A stretch of 64,000 nucleotides of DNA from JBGTBD01 sp041749475 (GTDB lineage Bacteria; Pseudomonadota; Alphaproteobacteria; Rickettsiales; UBA998). The stretch spans positions 1 to 64,000 of the forward strand of contig JBGTBD010000027.1 in the NCBI GenBank assembly GCA_041749475.1, written 5' to 3'. The notes under the pieces are model-generated. The model had not been told where the DNA came from and did not search any database. It saw only the letters and a list, made by a program, of their open reading frames with translations. The position numbers and the translations under genes are program-made. Shown here one piece after another: positions 1-7,826 of the stretch (positions are counted from its first letter, which is position 1; every line of letters begins with the position of its first letter).

Positions 1-935
1 CAGGGGTTGAACGGGATCAGATTGACCTTGGCGGGCAGCCGATAGGCTTTCAACAGGCGGACAAGTTCGCGCGCGTCATCGTCGCTGTCGTTCTTGCCCA
101 TCAGCATCACATATTCAAAGGTGATGCGCCGCGCATTGCTCGCCCCGTCATACGTCCGGCAGGCATGCATCAATTCCTTGAGCGGCCATTTTTTGTTGAT
201 GGGAACCAATATATCCCGCAGATCATCCCGAACCGCATGTAGGGACACGGCAAGGTTAACGTTCAACTCCTTGCCGCACCGCTCCATCGCCGGAACGATA
301 CCGGAGGTCGATAGCGTGATCTTGCGCTTGGAGATGGAAATCCCCTCCCCGTCCATCGCAATCAGCAGTGCCTTGGCGACGTTATCGTAATTGAGCAGCG
401 GCTCCCCCATCCCCATCATCACGATATTGGAAAGCTTGCGCGATTCTTTCGGCGTCTTCCAGTCCCCCAACGCATCCCGTGCCACCATGATCTGCCCGAC
501 GATCTCTTCCGAGGTCAAGTTACGCACCAGCGGCTGCGTCCCTGTATGGCAGAAGGAACAGGAAAGCGTGCATCCGACCTGCGAGGATACGCATAACGCC
601 CCGCGATCCTCTTCGGGGATATGCACCGTCTCCACCTTGTTGCCGTCGGGAAATTTCAACAACCACTTCCGCGTCCCATCGAACGAGATAAGATCCTTCT
701 CCGCTTCCGCGCGCGCGATGGTGAAATGGTCCGCCATTTTCTGCCGCGCAGGCTTGGCGATATTGTTCATCTGCTCGAAATCGGTGACACCGTGATGGTA
801 TATCCACTGCCATACCTGCTTGGTACGGAATTTCTCCAGGTCGATACTCGCCATCGCCGCCGCCAGCTCATCGCGTGACAGGCCGATGAGGTTTGTCTTG
901 GAAGAATGTGTGGATGTATTCGCCATCTGCGACAT
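1..935 (-). CDS. rlmN: 23S rRNA (adenine(2503)-C(2))-methyltransferase, 3' end outside window
   Basis: Radical-SAM enzyme that methylates C2 of A2503 in 23S rRNA and A37 of some tRNAs. The minus-strand translation runs open to the left edge, so the C-terminus with the second catalytic cysteine is missing. Visible are ALCVSSQVGC (first conserved cysteine), the radical-SAM cluster CTLSCSFC (C-x3-C-x2-C), MGMGEPLLNYDNV, LAVSLHA and, at the edge, VNLIPFNP, all typical of RlmN. The resistance relative Cfr is less likely given the housekeeping setting. Two in-frame ATGs are possible starts, at 935 and 926. Transcribed in the same direction as the IalB-like gene upstream, about 100 bp away. Confidence 0.95.
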   Translation of the reverse strand, partial: MSQMANTSTHSSKTNLIGLSRDELAAAMASIDLEKFRTKQVWQWIYHHGVTDFEQMNNIAKPARQKMADHFTIARAEAEKDLISFDGTRKWLLKFPDGNKVETVHIPEEDRGALCVSSQVGCTLSCSFCHTGTQPLVRNLTSEEIVGQIMVARDALGDWKTPKESRKLSNIVMMGMGEPLLNYDNVAKALLIAMDGEGISISKRKITLSTSGIVPAMERCGKELNVNLAVSLHAVRDDLRDILVPINKKWPLKELMHACRTYDGASNARRITFEYVMLMGKNDSDDDARELVRLLKAYRLPAKVNLIPFNP

Positions 936-1035
936 AGGGTTCAGGCCTTTGGGTGCAAAATAGTAAAATCGGGGCGAAGCTATAGACTAAGCCACCTTCA
1001 AATACAAGCACATCCTACTGGTTTTTTGTAATAAT

Positions 1036-1530
1036 CTACCGGCAGCGCGCTTTCATTTCGCGGTGCGCCTGTGTAATGCCCTTCAACGAGTAGGTATCGA
1101 GCGAGAAGGTGTCCTTCCGTGACGTCCCCCGCGCCGTCATGCTGGAGCCCTTGACCATTGCCCCGACCATGCGGTTATCCTGCGAGGCGTCATACGCCCA
1201 AGCGCGGTCATCCTTGATGAACATCTCGTATTTCTGTGAGCCGATGCTAACCGCGACTTTGCTGTTATCCTTATAGGGATAGCCACTGCTGATGCTCACC
1301 TCATCCACCCCGGCGGAGCGCTGCGTCACCATCGCGAAGGGGGTGCTGCGCTGCTTATACGTCCCTGCCGTCTGCACCGGCACGCTGGCGATATAGCAGA
1401 CATTGCCCTGCGACGCATCATACTGGAACAACCGCCAGTCACCGAACGTGCCCAGCAATTTCGGCTCCGCCGCCGAAACTCCCACAGCCCATAATCCCAT
1501 CAATCCGAAACATAGTATCGCAGCACGCAT
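1036..1530 (-). CDS. Invasion-associated locus B (IalB)-like periplasmic protein
   Basis: About 164 residues. The N-terminus (MRAAILCFGLMGLWAVGVSA) is a Sec signal peptide, and the rest follows the IalB pattern: GDWRLFQYD, NVCYIASVP, FAMVTQRS, VSISSGYPY, DDRAWAYD, a closing DTYSLKGITQAHREM and a C-terminal cysteine. Family members are widespread in alphaproteobacteria; they are tied to host-cell entry in Bartonella, but in free-living species the role is unknown. The start at 1530 is preferred because AGAGGTGG lies just before it; the frame extends to a GTG at 1548. It follows the response regulator gene on the same strand and may share its transcript. Confidence 0.85.
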   Translation of the reverse strand: MRAAILCFGLMGLWAVGVSAAEPKLLGTFGDWRLFQYDASQGNVCYIASVPVQTAGTYKQRSTPFAMVTQRSAGVDEVSISSGYPYKDNSKVAVSIGSQKYEMFIKDDRAWAYDASQDNRMVGAMVKGSSMTARGTSRKDTFSLDTYSLKGITQAHREMKARCR

Positions 1531-1588
1531 ATCCACCTCTTTCATCACTCCCGTAGGCCATAGCGTATTTCGCCGCGAAAATAAAGCC

Positions 1589-2209
1589 TCACGCGCGACG
1601 CTTCATCTCGTACCCATCCTCATGGGTGATGATTTCAAGCCCCGCCTCCACCCCATCCTGTAACGAGGTGAGCTTCTGTCGCAGGCGGTAGATATGTGCT
1701 TCCAGTGTGCGCGTTTCCGCTTGTTCGGAATATCCCCAGATGCCGGTGAGCAATGCCTGACGGCTCAGCATCGTCCCCTCCGCCTGCATCAGCGCAGTGA
1801 ACAGACGTGCCTCCAACTCGGTCAATTCTTCCCTCTGCCCGTTATCGCTGCGCGCCAGAATACGCTGGCGGCTATCATAGGTCAAAGGAGGTGGCAGGGT
1901 AAGTGTCACCTCCTCTTTCAGCGCCGCCAATATCTCCTGTAGTTTCCGCCGGACCTTTTCAAGCCGGAGGGGACGCAGCATGGTGTAGTACCTGCCGGCA
2001 GGTGGCAGGTCGTCGGTCGGCGCATCAGCCAGCACGAGAAGCGCGGCAGGCGCAAACCCCTCTTCCCATGGCATTTTTTTATCCCAGATGATGACGCGCG
2101 CATCCGTTGCAGTGGTGGAGGAGAATGAAGAAAAATAACGTCGCACCATTTCTTCCAGACTGAGACGACATTCGTTGTCCGCGCAGCGGATCTCGATGCG
2201 CGCGTTCAC
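1589..2209 (-). CDS. Atypical OmpR-type response regulator, shortened receiver plus winged helix
   Basis: 206 residues. The C-terminal half (about 115-206) is a PhoB/OmpR winged-helix DNA-binding domain (ELEARLFTALMQ, SRQALLTGIWGY, TRTLEAHIYRLRQKL, DGYEMKRR). The N-terminal part (about 1-95) looks like a shortened receiver. VIIWDKKMP keeps a phosphoacceptor-like D43 followed by M46-P47, but the usual acidic pair is weak (ADNE at 10-13) and the KP switch is RP (R79-P80). Phosphorylation may therefore be altered or absent. The start overlaps the stop of the TAXI gene by 4 bp, so translation is probably coupled. No histidine kinase is nearby. Target genes are unknown; autoregulation of this operon is a guess. 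Confidence 0.8.
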   Translation of the reverse strand: MNARIEIRCADNECRLSLEEMVRRYFSSFSSTTATDARVIIWDKKMPWEEGFAPAALLVLADAPTDDLPPAGRYYTMLRPLRLEKVRRKLQEILAALKEEVTLTLPPPLTYDSRQRILARSDNGQREELTELEARLFTALMQAEGTMLSRQALLTGIWGYSEQAETRTLEAHIYRLRQKLTSLQDGVEAGLEIITHEDGYEMKRRA

Positions 2210-3258
2210 TGCTTCTGTCTCGGTCGTTCAATCACCGAAAGCAGGTCGCGCTCCAACGCGGTTTGGGACGCGCTACGCATCGCGGCGCGTTCGGCGTCCT
2301 CATGTTTCCACGCGCATTCATCGCGCTTCCACATCGCAAGGGAACGATAGGGATCGACCTCTTTCCACTTGGGATGCCCCATCTTGATCAGTTCCGCCTT
2401 ATGCATCCGTATCGCGCGGCCGATATGGTCTAGCTGTTCGCACCGTTCCGCGGCGAGCGTTTTGTCCGTCACCGCAAGCTGGTTAGATATGAGTGCCGCC
2501 CTTACTGCGATGGTGGGAATGGGGTCGGTGATGAAACTATAATCCTCCGACGTCAGCACCGCCTGTTCATATTCTTTCAAAATCGCCGGGTCGGTAATGG
2601 GCACGAAATGCACCTGCCGCATCAGCCGTGCATTCTCCCCCTGCTGCACGTCTTCGAGATTCTTGAACAAGGTGACGGGTTTTCCGCCCGTGAAAATCAC
2701 CGCGTCCGCTTCATTGGCCAGCACGGCAACGACGCCTTCGGGCGGGGCGAGTTGAATCTTTTCCTGCGGCTGGATACCCAGTAGCGAAAACAGGTTGATG
2801 GCGGTGAGCATATTGCCGCTGCCTGCCTGCCCGACTACCACGCGCTTACCGTGCAAGTCCCTGAGTGAACGGATAGGATCACGCGCCAGCACGTGCACTT
2901 CTTCACTATAAAGCGGGAAGATCAGCCGCAAGTTATTCGCCACCTGTTTAGAGCGTGGGTTTTCCGAACGCAGCAGGAAGCCGAGCACATCGGATTGGAC
3001 GACGCCGACACCGACTTTCGCCGGACTATCGGTCATCTTTTGCAGATTATCCACCGACCCGTTGGAGGTGAGCACGGTCACCGGCTGGCCTTCTTCCTTA
3101 GTGGAGATACGGGCAATATCTCCGCCCACGGCATAATAGGTTCCGGTCTTCGGCCCCGTCACCATGGTCACCGGCTGCGCTGCCGAAGCCCCCACGGCAT
3201 ATGCCGAAAATAGCATCGCCATCACCGTTATCCACGAGCGCCTCTGGTGCATCATCAT
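2206..3258 (-). CDS. TAXI-family TRAP-type solute-binding protein
   Basis: 350 residues with a signal peptide (about 1-27, ending SASAAQP) followed by a TAXI periplasmic binding protein: MVTGPKTGTYYAVGGDIA, LTSNGSVDNLQKM, VGVVQSDVLGFLL, RDLHGKRVVVGQAGSGN and DAVIFTGGKP. TAXI proteins usually feed organic acids or amino acids to a fused TRAP permease (DctQM). No permease gene is present in this window, so this copy may sense rather than import. An extended charged tail (about 275-350) lies beyond the core. It is followed by the response regulator with a 4 bp overlap and preceded by a one-TM protein gene 6 bp away, which argues for one operon. Start: ATG at 3258 behind AAGGAA; two further ATGs follow directly. 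Confidence 0.9.
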   Translation of the reverse strand: MMMHQRRSWITVMAMLFSAYAVGASAAQPVTMVTGPKTGTYYAVGGDIARISTKEEGQPVTVLTSNGSVDNLQKMTDSPAKVGVGVVQSDVLGFLLRSENPRSKQVANNLRLIFPLYSEEVHVLARDPIRSLRDLHGKRVVVGQAGSGNMLTAINLFSLLGIQPQEKIQLAPPEGVVAVLANEADAVIFTGGKPVTLFKNLEDVQQGENARLMRQVHFVPITDPAILKEYEQAVLTSEDYSFITDPIPTIAVRAALISNQLAVTDKTLAAERCEQLDHIGRAIRMHKAELIKMGHPKWKEVDPYRSLAMWKRDECAWKHEDAERAAMRSASQTALERDLLSVIERPRQKQ

Positions 3259-3264
3259 TGTTCC

Positions 3265-3783
3265 TTATGGCTGGTTTCCAGCGTCTATAGCATCGTCCGG
3301 CGCAGTCGTCACCCCATTCAGTTGTCGCAATAATAGCTGTCGCTGTACGGGAGTAATGTAGACTTCGGTAGTGCTTCCCGCCGGCGCGTCCAATGCAAGG
3401 TCGCGCGCGGTGCGTACAGGGCGGGTCAGGGGGACGGACGTCGTATACGGGGCGACTTCATCCGCAGAGGTGGGCCCAGCGGAAGGCGACAATGTGTCAG
3501 GCGAGGGGGTGGTATCGGCAGAGAAAAGGATGACCAGCGCGGTATTCACCAGCATGATGGCGAGCACCAGCCCGACCGCGAAACGAATATCCCATCCCGA
3601 ACTGTAGCTATAACTGGAGGTACGCGCCCGCTTATGGACTTCCGGCGCACTCACGTTGGGCTCCTCAGTCCCTGCTGCGTCGAACGGCGAAGCGCTGGCA
3701 CTGACGAACGTCGGCGCGATATTGATCTTCGGTTTCGCCCGCGAGGGGATATAGGCGTCTGATTCCACCATACCTGCCTTCAC
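3265..3783 (-). CDS. Single-pass membrane protein of unknown function
   Basis: 172 residues, not recognised. Residues 1-65 are polar and rich in Ala, Pro and Ser. One clear membrane segment follows (FAVGLVLAIMLVNTALVILF, about 68-90). The C-terminal 80 residues begin with a Ser/Thr/Pro-rich stretch and end with TEVYITPVQRQLLLRQLNG. The layout suggests a cytoplasmic N-terminus and a periplasmic C-terminus. It is the first gene of the minus-strand group with the TAXI binding protein and response regulator, 6 bp from the former, so it could link a periplasmic signal to the cytoplasm; this is inference only. Confidence 0.7.
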   Translation of the reverse strand: MKAGMVESDAYIPSRAKPKINIAPTFVSASASPFDAAGTEEPNVSAPEVHKRARTSSYSYSSGWDIRFAVGLVLAIMLVNTALVILFSADTTPSPDTLSPSAGPTSADEVAPYTTSVPLTRPVRTARDLALDAPAGSTTEVYITPVQRQLLLRQLNGVTTAPDDAIDAGNQP

Positions 3784-3941
3784 AATAAAAAATATCTTGT
3801 TGTTATTTCTCTAAAATAGAATCAAAATTAACGAATGCAAGCATTTTGCCTTAGAACGTTAACCTACTATCAAGGCATTGGGTCTATAACTGATTGGTAC
3901 TGCAGGTGTATGCGGACAGGCGATCATAACAGGAGGCATTG

Positions 3942-4982
3942 GTGAATAGCATGGAAACGGCCTATGAGCAGGCGCAGAAATATGCTGATAATGCATTGAA
4001 AATGATGGCGGAGCACAAAGTTGCCCCCACGCCTGTCAACTTCACCGTCTGGTATCAATATATCTCCTTCGCCAATTTCGAGTTGGTGGACGAAATGGAC
4101 AAGGCCATCACCGGCAAAGTGCAGTTCGATGAAGGAATGCACAACTACCTTTACAATAAATACATTCAGGAAAAAAATAGCTTCAATACCGATCTCCACC
4201 AGAATACCAAGCGCCTCCTCTCGCAAGTACTCGGAGCCATTAGCCAGTTTACGGGGGACACGGCGGAATACGCCCAGCAGATGGACAGCCATATCCAGAC
4301 ACTGGAAAAATCCGGCGACGAAGAGAGCCTCTCCGGTCTCGTCGAGCAAATCCTCAACACCGCGCGCACCATCAAATCCGGTAGCGACACACTCACCGAG
4401 CGCCTCAACACCTCCCGCGCCGAGATGGACAAGCTGAAGCAAAATCTTGCCCAGGCAACGCAGGAAGCACAACGCGACTTCCTTACCGGCATTTTTAACC
4501 GCAATGCGTTGGAGAAGATGCTGGATGAGCTGACCGCCATCTCCTCACAGCAGGATACCCCGCTTTCCCTGTTGATGATCGACATCGATCATTTCAAAAA
4601 ATACAATGATACGTTCGGCCATTTAATCGGGGACGAGGTGCTCAAATCCGTTGCCAAATCCCTGACCGATTCGTTGAAAGGCAAAGATATCGTTGCCCGC
4701 TATGGCGGCGAGGAATTCTGTGTCCTGCTTCCCTGCACGGAAGTCGAGAATGCCTCCATCGTCGCCGAGAATATCCGGAAGCTCATCGCCTCCAAGGAAC
4801 TGAAACGGCGTGATACGATGGAGCTAATCGGCCGCGTCACCGTTTCGATCGGCGTTGCCGAATTCCGCCCTCATAGTGACACCGTTCCGGTATTCCTCAA
4901 GCGCGCCGACGAAGCTCTCTACGCCTCCAAGCGCAATGGCCGTAACCGCGTCACCATCCACGACACGACGGCAGCCGCCTGA
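3942..4982 (+). CDS. Diguanylate cyclase (GGDEF domain)
   Basis: About 346 residues; makes the second messenger c-di-GMP from two GTP. The C-terminal half is a GGDEF domain: DFLTGIFNRNALEKML, MIDIDHFKKYNDTFGH, then active-site GGEEF at 255-259, and VSIGVAEF. The product-inhibition I-site (RxxD) is KGKD at 246-249, so feedback control may be weakened. The N-terminal half (about 1-175) is helical with a probable coiled coil before the catalytic domain. There are no membrane segments, so it is cytoplasmic. GTG at 3942 is preferred as start because AGGAGG at 3931-3936 lies 5 nt ahead; TTG 3939 and ATG 3951 fit less well. Confidence 0.93.
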   Translation: MNSMETAYEQAQKYADNALKMMAEHKVAPTPVNFTVWYQYISFANFELVDEMDKAITGKVQFDEGMHNYLYNKYIQEKNSFNTDLHQNTKRLLSQVLGAISQFTGDTAEYAQQMDSHIQTLEKSGDEESLSGLVEQILNTARTIKSGSDTLTERLNTSRAEMDKLKQNLAQATQEAQRDFLTGIFNRNALEKMLDELTAISSQQDTPLSLLMIDIDHFKKYNDTFGHLIGDEVLKSVAKSLTDSLKGKDIVARYGGEEFCVLLPCTEVENASIVAENIRKLIASKELKRRDTMELIGRVTVSIGVAEFRPHSDTVPVFLKRADEALYASKRNGRNRVTIHDTTAAA

Positions 4983-5019
4983 TTTTTAAAGGTTACTTGC
5001 CCTTTCCATTCTTTTCGGT

Positions 5020-5048
5020 TTGACATTTCCCGGCAACGCCTCTAGAAC
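5020..5048 (+). promoter_or_regulatory. Probable sigma-70 promoter for tRNA-Ile
   Basis: A perfect TTGACA at 5020-5025 is followed after 17 bp by TAGAAC (5043-5048). The start of transcription would fall about 50 bp before the tRNA. The position between the diguanylate cyclase stop and the tRNA supports the call. Confidence 0.6.
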
Positions 5049-5102
5049 CGTCGCTCCTGAGACAGGGAGCAAGGTTTTACGCCGTGTTTCCGCATCGAAT
5101 GT

Positions 5103-5179
<77 letters not shown>

Positions 5180-5228
5180 TTTTCTACCATAAATCTCCGT
5201 GCGCGGTGATTATTTCTCTTCCTTCACC

Positions 5229-5256
5229 TTGACTTTTGCATAAAAATCTGTATTTT
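5229..5256 (+). promoter_or_regulatory. Candidate promoter of the cold-shock gene
   Basis: TTGACT at 5229-5234 and TATTTT at 5251-5256, separated by 16 bp, lie just after the tRNA. If used, transcription begins near 5263 and gives a leader of about 220 nt before the cold-shock start codon. Confidence 0.45.
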
Positions 5257-5262
5257 AGACTT

Positions 5263-5483
5263 CGAGTTTAGTAGTTTCTCTTTGACGATGTGCAGTGCTT
5301 TGACTAGCGTTTCTGCACTGTAGGTGGGTTCGCCCCACCAATTCGACGGTCCTCCTTCGTATTAGCAAAGAGCATGTCCCGGAAATCCTCCATGAGGGTT
5401 TTTACCCGGGTTTACAAGGCTCATTATTGACCTCCGCATGGTGCGGTGGTTGTAACTTGCTATACGAAAAGGATTCTAAAACT
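5263..5483 (+). promoter_or_regulatory. Long structured 5' leader of the cold-shock gene
   Basis: No credible reading frame fills this stretch, but several inverted repeats do. GTGCAG 5290-5295 can pair with CTGCAC 5313-5318, and CAGTGC 5293-5298 can alternatively pair with GCACTG 5315-5320. GGTGGG 5323-5328 pairs with CCCACC 5334-5339 over a TTCGC loop. ACC-t-CCGCA (5430-5438) pairs with TGCGG-t-GGT (5442-5450). Long, folded leaders that act as RNA thermosensors are known for cspA-type mRNAs; that this leader does the same is inference. A separate small RNA is an alternative. Confidence 0.45.
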
Positions 5484-5690
5484 ATGGCAAACGGTATCGT
5501 AAAATGGTTCAACCCGACGAAGGGTTATGGTTTCATCGCTCCTGATCAAGGCGGCGGCGACGTGTTCGTACATATCACCGCTCTTGAGAGCGCTGGTATC
5601 TCTTCGCTCAACGAAGGCCAGAAGGTCAGCTACGAATTGACCACGAACAAAGGCAAAACCTCCGCAGCAAATCTGAAATTGCTCGGCTAA
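5484..5690 (+). CDS. Cold-shock domain protein (CspA family)
   Basis: 68 residues, the usual length of CspA-type RNA chaperones that melt secondary structure in mRNA. The single cold-shock domain has both nucleic-acid-binding motifs, KGYGFIAP (RNP1) and DVFVHI (RNP2), behind GIVKWFNPT. ATG 5484 is chosen because it gives the conserved MANGIVKWF start and AAAAGG lies upstream; the open frame itself extends further. A DEAD-box RNA helicase gene follows about 100 bp downstream, a pairing that fits joint handling of structured RNA in the cold. Codons favour GGT, GTT and AAC, as in highly expressed genes. Confidence 0.95.
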   Translation: MANGIVKWFNPTKGYGFIAPDQGGGDVFVHITALESAGISSLNEGQKVSYELTTNKGKTSAANLKLLG

Positions 5691-5790
5691 TCAGCCTTTA
5701 CGCTTCTCTACAATAACAAGAATAACGAACAACGCGGCTCTGTGGCTGGGAATGATCCCTGCTGCGCGAGTGCGCACAGGAAGAAAACAC

Positions 5791-7080
5791 ATGGAAAATT
5801 TCGATAGCTTTCAGCTACCCCCCGCTCTGAAGACCTCGCTGACGCGTATGGGCTTCACCGTTCCCACCCCTATTCAGGCCCAGGCCATCCAGCACGCACT
5901 GGAAGGTAAAGACGTCCTCGGTACGGCGCAGACCGGCACCGGCAAAACCGGCGCCTTCTCGATTCCGATTGTCGCCAAACTGCTGCAATCCACCCGTGGC
6001 TCCGCCCTCATCCTGACCCCGACGCGTGAACTCGCGACGCAGGTGATGGATGTCGTTACCAAACTGCTCGGCGAACGCAGCGCCATCAAGGCCGCGATCC
6101 TGATCGGTGGTGAGCCGATGGGCCGCCAGATCAACCAGCTCCGTCTGCGTCCGCGTATCATCGTCGGCACGCCGGGCCGTATCAACGATCACCTTGAGCA
6201 AGGTAACCTGATGCTGCTCGATACCAGCACGCTGGTGCTCGACGAGACCGACCGTATGCTGGACATGGGCTTCAGCGTGCAAATCGACCGCATCCTGAAA
6301 TTCCTCCCCAAACAGCGCCAGACCATGCTGTTCTCCGCGACCCTGCCGCCGGAAATCTTGAAACTCTCCAAGCAGTATCTGAACGATCCCGTGCGTATCG
6401 CCGTCGGCAATGCCAACATGGTCGCGCCGAAGATTCTGCAGGAAACCATCAACACCACCATCGTCGGCAAACATGAAGCGCTCTGCAAAGAGCTTGACAA
6501 GCGCGAAGGCTCCATCATCGTCTTCGTAAAAACGAAATGGGGTGCGGAGAAACTTGCCGATAAGCTGGATCGCAGCGGCTATAGCGCCGATGCCATCCAC
6601 GGCGATCTGCAACAACGCCAGCGTGACCGCGTCATCACCAACTTCCGTAACAAGAAGCACCGCATTCTGGTGGCGACCGACATCGCAGCGCGGGGTCTTG
6701 ATATCCCGCACATCGAACACGTCATTAATTTCGACCTGCCGATGCAGCCGGAAGATTACATCCACCGTATCGGCCGTACCGCGCGCGCGGGCGCTGAGGG
6801 CTCCGCCGTCAGCCTCCTCCTGCCGGAAGACGGCAAGAAGTGGAACGCCATTCGCCGCCTGCTCGACCCGACCGATCGCTCACTAGACGTCGCGCCGACC
6901 GGCAATGACGGCAATCGCGGCCCGCGCAAAGGTAAAGGCGGCTTCCGTGGTAAACGCACCGGCCAAGGTGGCGGTGGTGGATACCAGGGCGGTGGCAAAG
7001 GTCAGGGCGAAGGCGGTCAACGCAACACCCGTCCGCGTCGTGGCAAACCACAAGGCGCAAGCACGGCACGTGTAGCCTAA
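5791..7080 (+). CDS. DEAD-box ATP-dependent RNA helicase (RhlE-like)
   Basis: 429 residues. Helicase core in order: Q motif (FTVPTPIQAQAI), Walker A AQTGTGKT (46-53), PTRELA, TPGR, motif II, SAT (182-184), the second RecA-like domain with HGDLQQRQRD and ATDIAARGLDIP, and HRIGRTAR (325-332). Motif II reads DETD (151-154) instead of DEAD; the codon is ACC, so a single base change from GCC. The tail from about 370 is rich in Gly, Arg and Lys (RG/GG repeats) and probably binds RNA. Start ATG 5791 has AGGAAG upstream; the frame extends to 5752 without a better signal. It likely remodels rRNA or mRNA together with the cold-shock protein upstream. Confidence 0.93.
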   Translation: MENFDSFQLPPALKTSLTRMGFTVPTPIQAQAIQHALEGKDVLGTAQTGTGKTGAFSIPIVAKLLQSTRGSALILTPTRELATQVMDVVTKLLGERSAIKAAILIGGEPMGRQINQLRLRPRIIVGTPGRINDHLEQGNLMLLDTSTLVLDETDRMLDMGFSVQIDRILKFLPKQRQTMLFSATLPPEILKLSKQYLNDPVRIAVGNANMVAPKILQETINTTIVGKHEALCKELDKREGSIIVFVKTKWGAEKLADKLDRSGYSADAIHGDLQQRQRDRVITNFRNKKHRILVATDIAARGLDIPHIEHVINFDLPMQPEDYIHRIGRTARAGAEGSAVSLLLPEDGKKWNAIRRLLDPTDRSLDVAPTGNDGNRGPRKGKGGFRGKRTGQGGGGGYQGGGKGQGEGGQRNTRPRRGKPQGASTARVA

Positions 7081-7096
7081 ATACTCACTATATCGT

Positions 7097-7133
7097 AAAG
7101 GCCCGTTTCCCTGTTGGAAACGGGCCTTTTTTT
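7097..7133 (+). terminator. Rho-independent terminator after the helicase gene
   Basis: GGCCCGTTTCC and GGAAACGGGCC form an 11 bp stem over a CTGTT loop, followed by seven T. Confidence 0.92.
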
Positions 7134-7238
7134 ATTGCGGGCTTATAGGTGGGGGTAGTCCGCGGCATCGCTCCCTGACACGCACGCTCTTAAAGTGGTA
7201 CGACTAAATATTTCACACTCATTTCAAGGAGCATCATT

Positions 7239-7754
7239 ATGAAAATCATTTCCGGTAGTTTCGACAACCGTCTCAACGCAGATCAGGCTGTCACCCAACT
7301 CATTGCTAAAGGCTTCCGTCAGGAAGACATCAGCCTTATCATGAGCGATCGCACGCGTGATGCGATGTTTTCGGATACGACAGAAAAATACGAGCATGAA
7401 TCCACCGGCGATAAAGTCGGCAAAGGCGGATTCGCTGGCGCATTGACCGCAGGCGCAATCGGCGCTCTCATCGGTGGCCTGACCGCTGTCGGCAGCGTCG
7501 TCATCCCCGGCGCTGGTCTGCTCGTCGCAGGCCCGATCATCGGCGCATTGACCGGCGCTGGCGTCGGCGCTGCATCGGGCGGTCTGCTCGGCGCACTGCT
7601 CGCTGCAGGTTTCGCGGACGATGAAGCGAAACTGTATGAAAAAGAAGTCGTGGAACACAACAAGGTGCTGGTCGTCGTCCATGCGGAAGACAGCAAAGCC
7701 GCCATCGCACGTTCCATCCTAAAAGATAACGGTGCAGTCACTAAAGCTGCATAA
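7239..7754 (+). CDS. Glycine-rich general-stress-type protein (YflT/GSP17M-like)
   Basis: 171 residues. The first about 45 (FDNRLNADQAVTQLIAKGF, EDISLIMSD) resemble the small alpha/beta domain of heat- and general-stress proteins. The middle (about 65-130) is a long Gly/Ala-rich hydrophobic region with GxxxG-like spacing (GALIGGLTAVGS, GPIIGALTGAGVGA), which may insert into or associate with the membrane. The C-terminus (NKVLVVVHAED, ARSILKDNGA) returns to the alpha/beta pattern. ATG at 7239 has AAGGAG upstream. It is monocistronic, flanked by two terminators. The biochemical role is unknown. Confidence 0.75.
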   Translation: MKIISGSFDNRLNADQAVTQLIAKGFRQEDISLIMSDRTRDAMFSDTTEKYEHESTGDKVGKGGFAGALTAGAIGALIGGLTAVGSVVIPGAGLLVAGPIIGALTGAGVGAASGGLLGALLAAGFADDEAKLYEKEVVEHNKVLVVVHAEDSKAAIARSILKDNGAVTKAA

Positions 7755-7776
7755 GCTTTGGTATATTGCATCGTTG

Positions 7777-7810
7777 AAGAAGCCGGTGAGCCCCTCACCG
7801 GCTTCTTTGT
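7777..7810. terminator. Terminator between convergent genes, probably bidirectional
   Basis: GAAGCCGGTGAG and CTCACCGGCTTC form a 12 bp stem with a CCC loop, extended by A-T pairs on both sides. It lies between the stress-type gene and the oppositely directed SDR gene, so it can serve both. Confidence 0.85.
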
Positions 7811-7826
7811 ATGTGGAAAATAGAAT

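Noticed and set aside
3859..3873. CtrA-like box TTAA-N7-TCAA upstream of the diguanylate cyclase (and TTAA-N7-TTAG at 49386-49400 upstream of yciB)
   Set aside because: Each has one mismatch in a short, AT-rich motif; such matches are expected by chance and no CtrA gene or further boxes were seen.
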